A DNA stretch of 44,908 nucleotides. Source: Geminisphaera colitermitum TAV2. Lineage in GTDB: Bacteria; Verrucomicrobiota; Verrucomicrobiia; Opitutales; Opitutaceae. Location of the stretch: NCBI RefSeq assembly GCF_000171235.2, contig NZ_ABEA03000202.1, forward strand, positions 1-44,908, in the 5' to 3' direction. Positions 16,036 through 27,879 of the stretch are shown here, piece after piece. Positions within the stretch are counted from its first letter, which is position 1. The number at the start of each line of letters is the position of its first letter. Position numbers and translations under genes: made by a program. Under the pieces are notes generated by a model. The model was not told the origin of the DNA. It saw nothing but the letters and a program-made list of their open reading frames with translations, and searched no databases.

Positions 16036-17282
16036 ACCGCCGCCTGCTCCACCTGATCGTTGCAACCAGCCTATGCTGCAACCTTGCACCGGCATCCCCC
16101 CCCTCCCGCGATACCGGACTCCAACGCTGGAGCGCGCACCTCACACGTGACGTCCTCCCATGGTGGACAACAACACCCCCTGCGGAACAAACCCCCACGC
16201 TTCGCCTCCGCGCCCTCTACGTTCACGCCGTCTCCCTCGCCCGCGAAACCAACCCCACAATCAAAACAACCCTTCGCGCCCAGCTCGACTCACGCTGCGC
16301 CGCACTGATCCCCCAACTCGAAAAAACACCGGCCAACTCCACCGCCGTTCAAGCTTGGATCATCATCCTCCTCGCCGACATCCACGCCCTCGCCGGGAAA
16401 CCCGAGGCCCTCCGCCTCGCCCGCCAACTCTTCACTCAACTAGACCCACTCGCGCACGACACCGAACACGGCGGATATTTTGTAACGTATTCAACATTCA
16501 ACGACACCCTGCGCGACCACGAATCCTCCCGCAAACACGCTCCCACCCAACTCCACCTTCTCCTCGCCCTCACCCGCCTCCTCCAAGCCACACCGCAAGA
16601 CCCGCTCATCCGCGCCCGGCTCGCCGAACTTCACGCCCTCATCCCTCGCTTCGTATCCACCGAAACAGGACACGTCCGCTGGGCGCTCGCCCGCGACTGG
16701 CGGCCCGCCGAGTTTGCCCGCCCCATCAACAACCAGACCCTCTACGGCCAGAACGCCGAAACCATCACCTATCTCCTCGCCGCCAACACCGCCCTCGGCC
16801 TCCCGTCAGCCGACATCCTCCCCCTCCTCCAAACCATTGCCCGCGCCCTCATCCGCGACGGCATCAGTCCCGACGGAGCCGTTTATTACCTGGGGCCAAT
16901 GGCTGGCCCCGCCATCGACCGCCGCGTCTGGTGGTGGCCCCAAGTCGAAACCGCAGCCGCGCTCTGGCAGATGTATCAACTTACCGGTGACAACCGCTAC
17001 CGCGCCACCTTCGACAACGTCAGCACATGGACCTTCACCCATCTCGTCCCGCAACCGCCTGCCCCGCCCGGACGCTGGCACACAGTCTGCGCCCCCGACG
17101 GGCACCCGCTCCCGCACACCAACGCTCCGCACGAAATCCAAACCGGCTACCACGTCACCCGATCCATCCTCACGATGGAGTCGTTTCCACCATCTGCTAT
17201 ACGTCACCCGCCCGCAGCGCCCGCAACATCTCCTCAAAATCCTCCGGTAGCGGCGCGCGCACTACCAACTCCCGCCCCGTGA
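16032..17282 (+). CDS. N-acylglucosamine 2-epimerase (AGE) family protein, exported
   Basis: A 416-aa protein starting at a GTG that overlaps the previous stop (GTGA). A signal peptide (NRRLLHLIVATSLCCNLAPA) suggests a periplasmic or outer location, unusual for epimerases. The (alpha/alpha)6-barrel signatures are present: HGGYFVTYSTFNDTL, KHAPTQLHLLLALTRLL, WWWPQVETAAALWQMYQLTG and EIQTGYHVTRSIL. Known AGE/cellobiose 2-epimerases use catalytic histidines; the ones in TQLH and YHVTR are kept. The segment that usually contains GHDIE reads YGQNAETI, so one His is missing. It may therefore be a different hydrolase-like or binding member of the fold. Its last 86 bases overlap the convergent rluD-like gene, and the C-terminal Pro/Ala tail may be a read-through product of that overlap. 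Confidence 0.7.
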   Translation: MNRRLLHLIVATSLCCNLAPASPPSRDTGLQRWSAHLTRDVLPWWTTTPPAEQTPTLRLRALYVHAVSLARETNPTIKTTLRAQLDSRCAALIPQLEKTPANSTAVQAWIIILLADIHALAGKPEALRLARQLFTQLDPLAHDTEHGGYFVTYSTFNDTLRDHESSRKHAPTQLHLLLALTRLLQATPQDPLIRARLAELHALIPRFVSTETGHVRWALARDWRPAEFARPINNQTLYGQNAETITYLLAANTALGLPSADILPLLQTIARALIRDGISPDGAVYYLGPMAGPAIDRRVWWWPQVETAAALWQMYQLTGDNRYRATFDNVSTWTFTHLVPQPPAPPGRWHTVCAPDGHPLPHTNAPHEIQTGYHVTRSILTMESFPPSAIRHPPAAPATSPQNPPVAARALPTPAP

Positions 17283-18177
17283 CCGGATGCTGAAACCGGA
17301 TGTGTTCCGCGTGCAGCATCACCCGCCTCGGCATCGCATCAAGCGCCTCCAGACGCGGGTCCGGTTTCCACCCATACGTCGCATCGCCCAGCAGCACATG
17401 GCCGATCGACTTCATATGCACCCGAATCTGATGCGTGCGCCCCGTGTGGATGTGACACCTCACCAACGCCGCCCACGGCGGGAACGCCTCCAGCACCACC
17501 CAGTCCGTCCGCGATGGACGCCCCCCCTCGCCCGTCGTCATACGATGCCGATGCACCGGATGACGCGCGATGGCCCGGTCAATCGTCCCGCTCGCCAGCC
17601 GCGGCACGCCCGCCACCAACGCCACATATTCCTTGTGCAAATGCCGCCCCGCAAACTGCTCCGAAAGCCCCCGGTGCGCCGCGTCCGTCTTGGCAACGAC
17701 GATCACCCCCGTCGTCTCCCGATCCAGCCGATGCACGATCCCCGGACGCTCCACCCCGCCCACGCCGCTGAGTCCACTTCTCCCCTCCCCCCCCCCCCCC
17801 CCCGTTGACGCGCAGTAACCCAGCAACGCATGCACCAGCGTATCATCGCCCGTGCCCGCGCCCGGATGCACCACCATGCCGGCGGCCTTGTTCACCACGA
17901 GCAAGTGCTCGTCCTCATGCAAAATCTCCAGCGGAATGTCCGCCGCGCGCAATTCGGACGGCTTCGTTTCCGGATGTGAAAACTCCAACACCTCACCCGC
18001 CCGCACCTCGTCCTTCTTGTCCAGCACACGCCCGGCGCGCCGCACCAACCCCGCGTCAAACGACCGCTGCCACGCCACCCGGCTCAGTTCAGGAAATGCC
18101 GCCGCCAGCACCTTGTCCGCCCGCTCCCGCCGAATCGCATCCGGCACCCTGTATCTGCTGCTGTTGGACGCACTCAT
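17197..18177 (-). CDS. rluD: Ribosomal large subunit pseudouridine synthase (RluA/RluD family)
   Basis: A 326-aa RNA-modifying enzyme. An S4-like N-terminal domain (about residues 10-75) precedes the synthase domain with VVNKAAGMVVHPGAG and the active-site motif HRLDRETTG (catalytic Asp152). RTHQIRVHM and GDATYG follow further on. RluD-type enzymes make pseudouridines in 23S rRNA; exact positions cannot be told apart from RluA/RluC here. A C17 tract (G17 in the gene) encodes GGGGG between the two conserved motifs, an insertion not expected in the family. The ATG at 18177 overlaps the tatC stop by one base (TGATG), indicating coupling. Confidence 0.88.
   Translation of the reverse strand: MSASNSSRYRVPDAIRRERADKVLAAAFPELSRVAWQRSFDAGLVRRAGRVLDKKDEVRAGEVLEFSHPETKPSELRAADIPLEILHEDEHLLVVNKAAGMVVHPGAGTGDDTLVHALLGYCASTGGGGGEGRSGLSGVGGVERPGIVHRLDRETTGVIVVAKTDAAHRGLSEQFAGRHLHKEYVALVAGVPRLASGTIDRAIARHPVHRHRMTTGEGGRPSRTDWVVLEAFPPWAALVRCHIHTGRTHQIRVHMKSIGHVLLGDATYGWKPDPRLEALDAMPRRVMLHAEHIRFQHPVTGRELVVRAPLPEDFEEMLRALRAGDV
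17787..17803 (+). repeat. C17 tract inside the rluD-like gene
   Basis: Read as G17 in the gene, it gives five glycines about 20 residues before the catalytic HRLD motif. The frame is preserved. Confidence 0.9.
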
Positions 18178-19160
18178 CACTCCAACGATTCCCCCGCCTC
18201 TTCCGCCGCCACCTTTGCCGCCCGCCGCTTCTCCACGCGCGACGCCACCAGCACAGCCAGCCAGTAAAGCCCGTAGAGCGGCACCGCCAGCGCCGTCTGC
18301 GTCACCGGATCGGGCGTCGGCGTCACGATCGCCGAAATGATAAAAATCACCAACAACGAGTGCCGCCACCATCCGATCAACCTGCGCGTGCTCAAAACCC
18401 CCATCCACACCAACACCACGATCAACAACGGAAATTCAAACGCCGCCCCCACCCCCAGCACCAGCCACAGCAGCAAACTGTAATACGCCTCTGGCGTCCA
18501 CCGCATCACGAAGCCAAACAACTCATTCAACTCCACCGACACCCGGATCGTGCTCGGCACCAGAAAAAAGAAGCTGAACCCCGCCCCGACCACGAACAAC
18601 CCAAGAGCCGACAGGCACACCGGCAGTACCAGCCGCACCTCCCGGTCATTGAGCGCCGGCCGTATAAACTGCCCCACAAAGAAAAACATGAACGGCAGCG
18701 CCATCACCAACCCGCCCAGCCCGCACATCTGGATGACGATGGTAAAACTCTCCATCACCGACCGCGTGCCCAAGTCCAGTTCCACCGCCGCGTTCTCCGC
18801 CTGCACCCGGTGCAACGGCCACAACAACACCTGATTCGCCTGCCGCAAAAAAACACCAATCCCCGCCGCAAACACCCCGAACGCCACCACGCACTTCACG
18901 ATCGTCCATCGCAACTCCTCCAGATGGTCAAAAAACCCCATGGGCCGCTCGCCCGGCGCGATGTCCGACGCCGCCTCATCCTCCTCGTCCTCCCACTCGT
19001 CCACGTTGTCCGCATCAACATTCTCCCTCTCCCCCCCCCCCCTGCCATCCTCGTCCTCCGCCCGCACCGCCCCCGTCTCTTCATCTCTCAACTCCGGGTA
19101 AACAGACTCCGGCGCTGGTTCTGCCTCTGGTTGATCAGTTTCATTAGGATCGCGATTCAC
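18177..19160 (-). CDS. tatC: Sec-independent protein translocase TatC
   Basis: A 327-aa inner-membrane protein. After an unusually long acidic N-terminal extension (about 70 residues, rich in Glu and Asp), the TatC fold starts at MGFFDHLEELRWTIVKCVVAF, in line with the conserved F-x-HLxELRxR motif. Six hydrophobic segments follow. These include FTIVIQMCGLGGLVMALP, and a final ISAIVTPTPDPVTQTALAVPLYGLYW region that matches the conserved TPD-x-x-(T/S)Q stretch. TatC is the twin-arginine signal receptor. No tatA/B gene is adjacent. The start is uncertain because of the acidic tail, which contains a C12 homopolymer. It is translated with the rluD-like gene. Confidence 0.92.
   Translation of the reverse strand: MNRDPNETDQPEAEPAPESVYPELRDEETGAVRAEDEDGRGGGERENVDADNVDEWEDEEDEAASDIAPGERPMGFFDHLEELRWTIVKCVVAFGVFAAGIGVFLRQANQVLLWPLHRVQAENAAVELDLGTRSVMESFTIVIQMCGLGGLVMALPFMFFFVGQFIRPALNDREVRLVLPVCLSALGLFVVGAGFSFFFLVPSTIRVSVELNELFGFVMRWTPEAYYSLLLWLVLGVGAAFEFPLLIVVLVWMGVLSTRRLIGWWRHSLLVIFIISAIVTPTPDPVTQTALAVPLYGLYWLAVLVASRVEKRRAAKVAAEEAGESLE
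19031..19042 (+). repeat. C12 tract inside tatC
   Basis: It encodes the RGGGE part of the acidic N-terminal extension of TatC. The tract length is taken to agree with the reading frame. Confidence 0.8.
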
Positions 19161-19275
19161 TAACGCAGCAGAAAAGACAGCGGCGTCCGCATTTCAACAC
19201 GTAAGCCCCGAAACCGCCTGCCACATGCCAAACCTCACCACGTATTGGACCATGCTTTCTGCCTCAAATACGACA

Positions 19276-19890
19276 TCATTGGGCTGCGTTAAGCACGTTT
19301 CGATTCGCGGTGAACATCCTGATCCCCGGAACCGTGGCAAAATCACCGTCATCTGTAACGATGCCGGTCACGCCCGATTTCTGAAGAGCTAGGGCCAAGA
19401 ATAGATCATAGCCATCGAGTTCGGCCTCCTTTTGCAGAGTCGCCGCTTCCTCGATGGACGCCGACGACATGACCATGTCGCCCAATTGGGAGCCGAGCGC
19501 ATCGACTTCCGCCCAAGCATCAGCGATGACCCGCACCACGCGTGCCCGTTCAACAGCATCGTTGTGTCGATAGGATTTGGGATTATCGGCATCGGGTGAA
19601 CCGTAATATTTGGCCATCTCGTATTCTGTTCGTTCGATGTGATGCGCCAATTCCGGCCAAGAGAGAGGTGACCAGTGCAAAGCCGCTCCGGCGAGCTTCG
19701 CGCGCTTCAGAAAATTCGGATAAACTGAAAGCTGGTAATGCTTCGGCTTCTTTGTCTCCGCCAGCTCCGGAGCGAAGACATAGGATGCCCACCACCAGAC
19801 ATTTGTATCTACCAAGTAGGATTCTCCCGCAACCGGCGTGTGTGCTGCCAAGTCAACGACCTGCGCCTGGACTGTGAGGTTGACAGCCAC
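19276..19890 (-). CDS. PIN-domain putative ribonuclease
   Basis: A 204-aa protein with the PIN fold. The first acidic residue lies in YLVDTNVW (D28), the second in SWPELAHHIE (E80), the third in ELDGYDLFLALAL (D159 or D162) and the last in GIVTDDGDFATV (D180-D183). These make a complete Mg-binding active site for RNA cleavage. It starts at a GTG 9 bases after the stop of the DUF4325 gene, so it is the third gene of one operon. No VapB-like antitoxin is next to it, unlike VapC toxins. In this setting it may be the effector of the upstream STAS/ATPase pair; that is inference. Confidence 0.8.
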   Translation of the reverse strand: MAVNLTVQAQVVDLAAHTPVAGESYLVDTNVWWWASYVFAPELAETKKPKHYQLSVYPNFLKRAKLAGAALHWSPLSWPELAHHIERTEYEMAKYYGSPDADNPKSYRHNDAVERARVVRVIADAWAEVDALGSQLGDMVMSSASIEEAATLQKEAELDGYDLFLALALQKSGVTGIVTDDGDFATVPGIRMFTANRNVLNAAQ

Positions 19891-19899
19891 CTGAAACGC

Positions 19900-20250
19900 C
19901 TAGACCAGTTCGGACTGCTCCGCCTGCACGCGTTCCAGCGTCGCGCGGTAATTGGAGTCGGAGTAGTAGCGCTCCGCCTGCTCAATGGAACGCTGCAAAG
20001 GGCGCGTCGCGGCTGCGGGGACGTTGGCGAACAGCAGCCTGGTCTTGAGCTGATCGCGCGTATAGTCGCGCAAGAGTTGCCCCACTGCCGTGTTGAAAAA
20101 TGCAGATACGAAGGTAGTCGTGCCGGCAAAATCGAGCTTCACCATTTCGCCTGCGTCGAGCAGGCCTCGGTAGTGGTCGTGAAGTTTCTGGCCGTCTTCG
20201 CGGGTCATGCAGACTTCACCAACGATGGTTTTGACGGAGAGTATGGTCAT
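19900..20250 (-). CDS. STAS-like DUF4325 protein
   Basis: A 116-aa protein with the DUF4325 pattern: VKLDFAGTTTFVSAFFNTAVGQLL near residues 38-60, resembling the Ser-containing beta-strand/helix of STAS anti-anti-sigma factors. No catalytic motif is apparent. The ATG at 20250 is 17 bases after the stop of the ATPase gene, and the PIN gene starts 9 bases after its own stop. CCTCCT rather than AGGAGG precedes the start. Proteins of this family are often next to an ATP-binding protein; a partner-switching role in which phosphorylation of the STAS domain is controlled by the kinase-like neighbour is plausible but unproven. Confidence 0.75.
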   Translation of the reverse strand: MTILSVKTIVGEVCMTREDGQKLHDHYRGLLDAGEMVKLDFAGTTTFVSAFFNTAVGQLLRDYTRDQLKTRLLFANVPAAATRPLQRSIEQAERYYSDSNYRATLERVQAEQSELV

Positions 20251-20267
20251 AGGAGGAACAAAGGGAA

Positions 20268-21152
20268 TCAAAACGGATGGAAGGTAGCACGGGACGAGCC
20301 AAGATCATAATAGCCGGGGGAGCTTCGGAGTCGAATCGTGATCATGGTTCCTTCGAAATAATCGGGGAAGACTGCGTATTCTGTGCGTTCTTTTCGCAAA
20401 ATGGCCCGGCTTTCGTGGCTATGAATTTCCAAGCTGCCTTGGGAAGCAACCACAAATTCACGCAGGGTATCCAACCCCAATCCGCCGCTCACCGGCCCGG
20501 AGCGGGTCGAGTTACCCCGGGCAAAGGCCCATTCCAAGCAACGCCTGCCGTCTCGCCACACTTCACCAGTGGCCGCGCCGTGAAAACGGCGAACGTTGGC
20601 CGGGATGCCGACACCGAAATCCACCAGCGTGAGCGACAAAATACCCAACTTGGGAAACAATTGACCGCATCCATGCACGCCGACCGCCGAATCCGCATGT
20701 TCGAAGGCGTTGACGTAAATCTCGCCAACGTTGCCAACCACTTCCGACACCAGTTCGGGGCTTACGTCAACCCAGCCGCGCCCGAGCCAACGTCCGCGAG
20801 CGTAGGCATCGAAGGCGGCTGCATCCGCCGCGCGATGCTCCAGATAGGGCACCGCCGTTCCCTGCCACGGACCCTGCGGTCCGCCGAAGGCCTGCATGAA
20901 GCCGTTTTGGGCCAGGCAGGCCCAGATGGCGGGCTTGAGCGTGCCCCAGAGAAAACTCACCGAGCCGCCACGATGTTCGATCAAGCGCACGAGCCCACCG
21001 AGAAAGGCCACCGCCTGCGGGCGCAGGAAATCGCAGTAGCTGAAATCAAGGGTAACATGGACCGTGTTCCGCCCGTAGCACCGCCATAGATCAAACAACC
21101 GACGGCAATCGGCGGAGTGGGCGCTGAGCGTGGGGACGTAACAGACTTCCAT
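20268..21152 (-). CDS. GHKL-type ATPase (histidine kinase/anti-sigma-like) with N-terminal STAS-like region
   Basis: A 294-aa protein with two parts. Residues 33-90 resemble a STAS-like fold (TLDFSYCDFLRPQAVAFLGG, similar in pattern to the neighbour). Residues 130-280 carry the Bergerat ATP-binding site: N box EIYVNAFEHA (144-153), G1 box VDFGVGIP (177-184) and G2 box GGLGLDTLREF. There is no phosphoacceptor His domain or sensor, so it resembles RsbW/SpoIIAB-like serine kinases or switch ATPases more than a classical histidine kinase. First long gene of a three-gene operon with DUF4325 and a PIN nuclease. Confidence 0.8.
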   Translation of the reverse strand: MEVCYVPTLSAHSADCRRLFDLWRCYGRNTVHVTLDFSYCDFLRPQAVAFLGGLVRLIEHRGGSVSFLWGTLKPAIWACLAQNGFMQAFGGPQGPWQGTAVPYLEHRAADAAAFDAYARGRWLGRGWVDVSPELVSEVVGNVGEIYVNAFEHADSAVGVHGCGQLFPKLGILSLTLVDFGVGIPANVRRFHGAATGEVWRDGRRCLEWAFARGNSTRSGPVSGGLGLDTLREFVVASQGSLEIHSHESRAILRKERTEYAVFPDYFEGTMITIRLRSSPGYYDLGSSRATFHPF

Positions 21153-21173
21153 GCGCGATGAATCTGAGTGTTC

Positions 21174-21284
21174 TCAGGTGGCGAGGGACGGCTCGCCCCA
21201 GACGCTGGCGGGGGGGTGGGTATTGAGAAAGGCTTGTTCGTCGGTGGTGGTTGGTTTGGTCACAGGAAGCAGGCTTACGGGCAT
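21174..21284 (-). CDS. Possible 36-aa small protein at the operon head
   Basis: An ATG-initiated ORF of 36 codons ending 21 bases before the ATPase start, on the same strand. The peptide begins MPVSLLPVTKPTTTDEQAF and ends HPPASVWGEPSLAT. Its composition is protein-like, unlike the neighbouring noncoding DNA, but it is too short to classify. It might be a leader peptide, a small regulator or the remnant of a longer gene. A short inverted repeat, CTGAG-TGTT-CTCAG (21164-21177), overlaps its stop. Confidence 0.3.
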   Translation of the reverse strand: MPVSLLPVTKPTTTDEQAFLNTHPPASVWGEPSLAT

Positions 21285-24588
<3,304 letters not shown>

Positions 24589-24596
24589 TGCCTTTG

Positions 24597-24628
24597 TTGA
24601 ACAGCGAAGGCGCAAAGACGCGAAGAAA
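24597..24628 (+). repeat. Direct repeat copy 1 flanking the GxxExxY gene
   Basis: A 32-bp sequence beginning TTGAACAGCGAAGGCGCAAA, located 8 bases after the gyrB stop and just before the GxxExxY start. It is identical over its full length to the copy at 25050. Confidence 0.85.
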
Positions 24629-24634
24629 TACAAA

Positions 24635-25048
24635 ATGAGAACGGTCCTTGTTCCACAAGAGGTTGAACACCTTGCAACGGCGGCTGTTAATGCTGCATTT
24701 GCCGTGCATCAAACACTTGGTCCGGGCCTCTTGGAAGGTACCTACCGTCAATGCATGGCAATCGAACTCTCGCTTAACGGCATCACAGTTGAACAAGAAA
24801 AATCCATGCCGCTCACCTATCGCGGACACCTCATCGCCAACAGCTACCGCCTCGACCTTTTACTCAACAATAAACTCACTATCGAACTCAAGACCGTCGA
24901 ATCCGTGCTCCCTGTTCACGAAGCGCAACTTATCACCTACATCAAACTCCTCCATTTTCCGCTCGGACTGCTCATCAATTTCAACGTCCCCCTCATTAAA
25001 CACGGCATCAAGCGAATCTTAAATCACGATTTTCAAACCGAAAACTGA
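24635..25048 (+). CDS. GxxExxY family protein (PD-(D/E)XK-like)
   Basis: A 137-aa protein that carries the family-naming motif in PGLLEGTYRQC (G-L-L-E-G-T-Y). RLDLLLNNKLTIELKTVESV then gives the D...E-x-K pattern expected for a PD-(D/E)XK nuclease-like fold (GxxExxY proteins, function unproven). It sits alone between gyrB and gyrA on the same strand, within two 32-bp direct repeats (24597-24628 and 25050-25081), with an inverted third copy at 25125-25156. Base composition is AT-richer than gyrB/gyrA. The layout looks like the cargo of a small mobile repeat element that entered the gyrB-gyrA spacer. Confidence 0.85.
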   Translation: MRTVLVPQEVEHLATAAVNAAFAVHQTLGPGLLEGTYRQCMAIELSLNGITVEQEKSMPLTYRGHLIANSYRLDLLLNNKLTIELKTVESVLPVHEAQLITYIKLLHFPLGLLINFNVPLIKHGIKRILNHDFQTEN

Positions 25049-25049
25049 T

Positions 25050-25081
25050 TTGAACAGCGAAGGCGCAAAGACGCGAAGAAA
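25050..25081 (+). repeat. Direct repeat copy 2 flanking the GxxExxY gene
   Basis: A second identical copy of the 32-bp repeat, one base after the GxxExxY stop codon. Confidence 0.85.
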
Positions 25082-25124
25082 ACACAAACACTCCCGCAAG
25101 CCTACCTAACCTCCCTTCCTTGCC

Positions 25125-25156
25125 TTACTTCGCGCCTTTGCGCCTTCGCTGTTCAA
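25125..25156 (-). repeat. Inverted copy of the GxxExxY-flanking repeat
   Basis: The reverse complement of the 32-bp repeat with two mismatches. Together with copy 2 it can form a long hairpin with a 43-base loop between the GxxExxY gene and gyrA. Confidence 0.8.
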
Positions 25157-25213
25157 ATCAAAAATCAATTCACCCTCCACCTCAACCCACCCCATCCCCC
25201 CCCTCCGATTTCT

Positions 25214-25241
25214 TAAATCCTAATTTCTAAATCCTAATTTT
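25214..25241 (+). repeat. 14-bp tandem duplication upstream of gyrA
   Basis: TAAATCCTAATTTC occurs twice in tandem (the second copy ends in T rather than C), ending 6 bases before the gyrA ATG. Confidence 0.8.
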
Positions 25242-25247
25242 CAATCC

Positions 25248-27860
25248 ATGCCCGACGACACACCTGACACCTCCGACACGACCACGCCTGCCAACGTCAC
25301 GCCCGCCATCGCCGAAAAGCTCACCACGGCCAACATCACCGATATCATGCAGACGGCCTACATCGACTACTCGATGTCCGTCATCGTGTCCCGCGCCCTC
25401 CCCGACGCCCGCGACGGCCTCAAGCCCGTCCAACGCCGCGTCCTCTACGCCATGCTCCGCGAAGGACTCCTCCACAACCGAGCCTTCACCAAATGCGCCG
25501 GCGTCGTCGGCGAAGTGCTGAAAAACTACCACCCCCACGGCGACTCCTCCGTTTACGACACCCTCGTCCGCCTCGCCCAACCCTGGGTCATGCGCTACCC
25601 TCTCATTGACCCCCAAGGCAACTTCGGCTCCGTCGATGGCGACTCCGCCGCCGCCTACCGCTACACCGAATGCCGCCTGCGCGACATCGCCGAAGCCCTC
25701 CTCGCCGACATCGAGGAAGACACCGTGGATTTCGCCCCCAACTACAACGAATCCACCACCGAACCCACCGTCCTCCCCTCCTCCCTCCCCAACCTCCTCA
25801 TGAACGGCTCCACCGGCATCGCCGTTGGCATGACCACCAACATCCCCCCACACAACCTCCACGAACTCATCACCGCCAGCGTTGCCGTCCTCGACAACCC
25901 CGCCACCACCCTTGACGAACTCTGCCAGATCATCAAAGGCCCCGACTTCCCCACCGGCGGCGTCATAGCCGGCCGCGACGGCATCGACTCCTACCTCCGC
26001 ACCGGCCGCGGCATCGTCCGCATGAGAGGCCGCGCCATCACCGAAGAAACCAAAACCGGCGGCGAACAAATCATCATCACCGAAATCCCCTACAACGTAA
26101 ACCGCGCCAACCTCGTCACCCGCATCGCCGAACTCGTCACCGAAAAACAAATCGAAGGCATCCGCGACATCCGCGACGAATCCGACGAAAACACCCGCAT
26201 CGTCATCGAACTCAAACGCGGCGAGCAATCCTCCCCCATTCTCAACCAACTTTACCAGAAAACCGCCCTCGAATCCTCCTTCGGAGTCATCCTGCTCGCG
26301 CTCGACAAACGCCGCCCCAAGCAGATGAACATCCGCGAACTCCTCGACTGCTACATCGACCACCGCCGCGACGTCATCACCCGCCGCACCCGTTTCCGCC
26401 TCCGCCGCGCCGAAGACCGCGCCCACATCCTCGAAGGCTACAAAATCGCCCTCGACAACCTCGACGACTTCGTCCGCATCATCCGCGCCTCCGCCTCCCG
26501 CCAGGAAGCCAAGGAAAAGCTGATGGCCAAATACCCCCTCAGCGAACGCCAGACCGACTCCATCCTCGAACTCCGCCTCTACCAGCTCACCGGCCTCGAA
26601 CGCGACAAAATCGAAGCCGAATACCTCGAACTGCTCAAACTCATCGAAGAACTCAAAGTCATCCTCGAAAACGACTGGCGCCTCCGCGAAGTCATCAAGG
26701 AAGAGCTCCTCGTCATGAAGGAAAAATACGGTGACGCCCGCAAAACCGAGATCACCGGCGCCCTCGGCGACTTCCGCATGGAAGACGTCATCCCCAACGA
26801 AGGCTGCGTCATCACCGTCTCCCACCTCGGCTTCATCAAGCGCACCCCCAGCGCCGACTACCGCTCCCAAAAACGCGGCGGCAAAGGCGTCATCGGCACC
26901 GAGACCTACGACGAAGATTTTGTCGAACACCTCTTCACCGCCTCCACTCACGACTACATCATGTTCGTGACCAGCACCGGCCAGTGCCTCGCCAAAAAAG
27001 TCTATGACGTCCCCGAAGGCCCCCGCACCGCCAAAGGCAAATCCGTATCCAGTTTCCTGAGACTCAACGAAGGCGAGAAAATCGCCGCCATGCTCTGCCT
27101 CCAGGACTTCGCCAGCGACCGCTACCTTGTCATGGCGACCCGGCGCGGCGTCATCAAGAAGACCGCCCTCTCCGATTACCTCGGCACCACGCGCAACCTC
27201 GAAGGCGGCCTCATCGGCATCAACCTCGCCGAAGGCGACACCATCATCGGCTGCGTCCTCACCACCGGCAACGACGAGATCATCCTCGTTTCCCACCAAG
27301 GCCTCGCCGTCCGCTTCCGCGAACGCGACCCCGAGACCGGCGAAGAACTCTTCCGCGCCACCGGCCGCGCCACCGGCGGCGTCACCGGCATGCGCTTCAA
27401 ACTCGATAACGACCAGCTCGACGTCATCGAAGTCGTGGACCACACCGCCAAATTCCTCGTCGCCAGCGAAGCCGGCCTCGGCGTCCGCACCCGCTTTGAG
27501 GATTACCGCCTCATCAACCGCGGCGGACGCGGTGTATGGGCAATTACACTACCCGACGACAACTCCATCAACATCGCCGGCGCGCTCAGCGTGAAGGACA
27601 CCGACGAGATCATGCTCCTCACCACCAAAGGCCAGAGCGTGCGCTGTCCCGTGAACACCATCCGCGAAGTCAACCGCGGAGGCAAAGGCGTGAAACTCCT
27701 CACCTTGGCCGAAGGCGACAAACTCCTCAGCATCGCCAAGGTCGTCGAGACCGAGGAAGAGCAGGAAGCCGCCGCTGCAGCAGCAGCCGAAACCGCGTCC
27801 GAAAACACCGCGCCCCAGCAGCCCGGCACGCCGCCCCCGGAAGCCCCCGCGTCCGAGTAA
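25248..27860 (+). CDS. gyrA: DNA gyrase subunit A
   Basis: An 870-aa type II topoisomerase subunit. The winged-helix/tower region has [20 protein letters not shown], then [10 protein letters not shown] and AAAYRYTE with the catalytic Tyr139. The positions corresponding to E. coli Ser83 and Asp87 are Ser100 and Asp104, that is, the quinolone-sensitive residues. The C-terminal beta-pinwheel starts with the GyrA box QKRGGKG, which marks a gyrase rather than topoisomerase IV. The tail ends in an Ala/Pro/Glu-rich stretch. The start codon is not preceded by a Shine-Dalgarno sequence. It is followed by an inverted-repeat element in the convergent spacer to the flagellar operon. Confidence 0.97.
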   Translation: MPDDTPDTSDTTTPANVTPAIAEKLTTANITDIMQTAYIDYSMSVIVSRALPDARDGLKPVQRRVLYAMLREGLLHNRAFTKCAGVVGEVLKNYHPHGDSSVYDTLVRLAQPWVMRYPLIDPQGNFGSVDGDSAAAYRYTECRLRDIAEALLADIEEDTVDFAPNYNESTTEPTVLPSSLPNLLMNGSTGIAVGMTTNIPPHNLHELITASVAVLDNPATTLDELCQIIKGPDFPTGGVIAGRDGIDSYLRTGRGIVRMRGRAITEETKTGGEQIIITEIPYNVNRANLVTRIAELVTEKQIEGIRDIRDESDENTRIVIELKRGEQSSPILNQLYQKTALESSFGVILLALDKRRPKQMNIRELLDCYIDHRRDVITRRTRFRLRRAEDRAHILEGYKIALDNLDDFVRIIRASASRQEAKEKLMAKYPLSERQTDSILELRLYQLTGLERDKIEAEYLELLKLIEELKVILENDWRLREVIKEELLVMKEKYGDARKTEITGALGDFRMEDVIPNEGCVITVSHLGFIKRTPSADYRSQKRGGKGVIGTETYDEDFVEHLFTASTHDYIMFVTSTGQCLAKKVYDVPEGPRTAKGKSVSSFLRLNEGEKIAAMLCLQDFASDRYLVMATRRGVIKKTALSDYLGTTRNLEGGLIGINLAEGDTIIGCVLTTGNDEIILVSHQGLAVRFRERDPETGEELFRATGRATGGVTGMRFKLDNDQLDVIEVVDHTAKFLVASEAGLGVRTRFEDYRLINRGGRGVWAITLPDDNSINIAGALSVKDTDEIMLLTTKGQSVRCPVNTIREVNRGGKGVKLLTLAEGDKLLSIAKVVETEEEQEAAAAAAAETASENTAPQQPGTPPPEAPASE

Positions 27861-27879
27861 GCGGTCTGCGAGAAACGTC

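Noticed and set aside
17805-19163. A 452-codon plus-strand ORF through tatC and rluD
   Set aside because: It is made of His/Pro/Arg-rich residues expected from the complement of the real minus-strand genes.
25227-27443. A 738-codon open frame antisense to gyrA
   Set aside because: Same compositional shadow; no domain is recognisable, and gyrA is certain.
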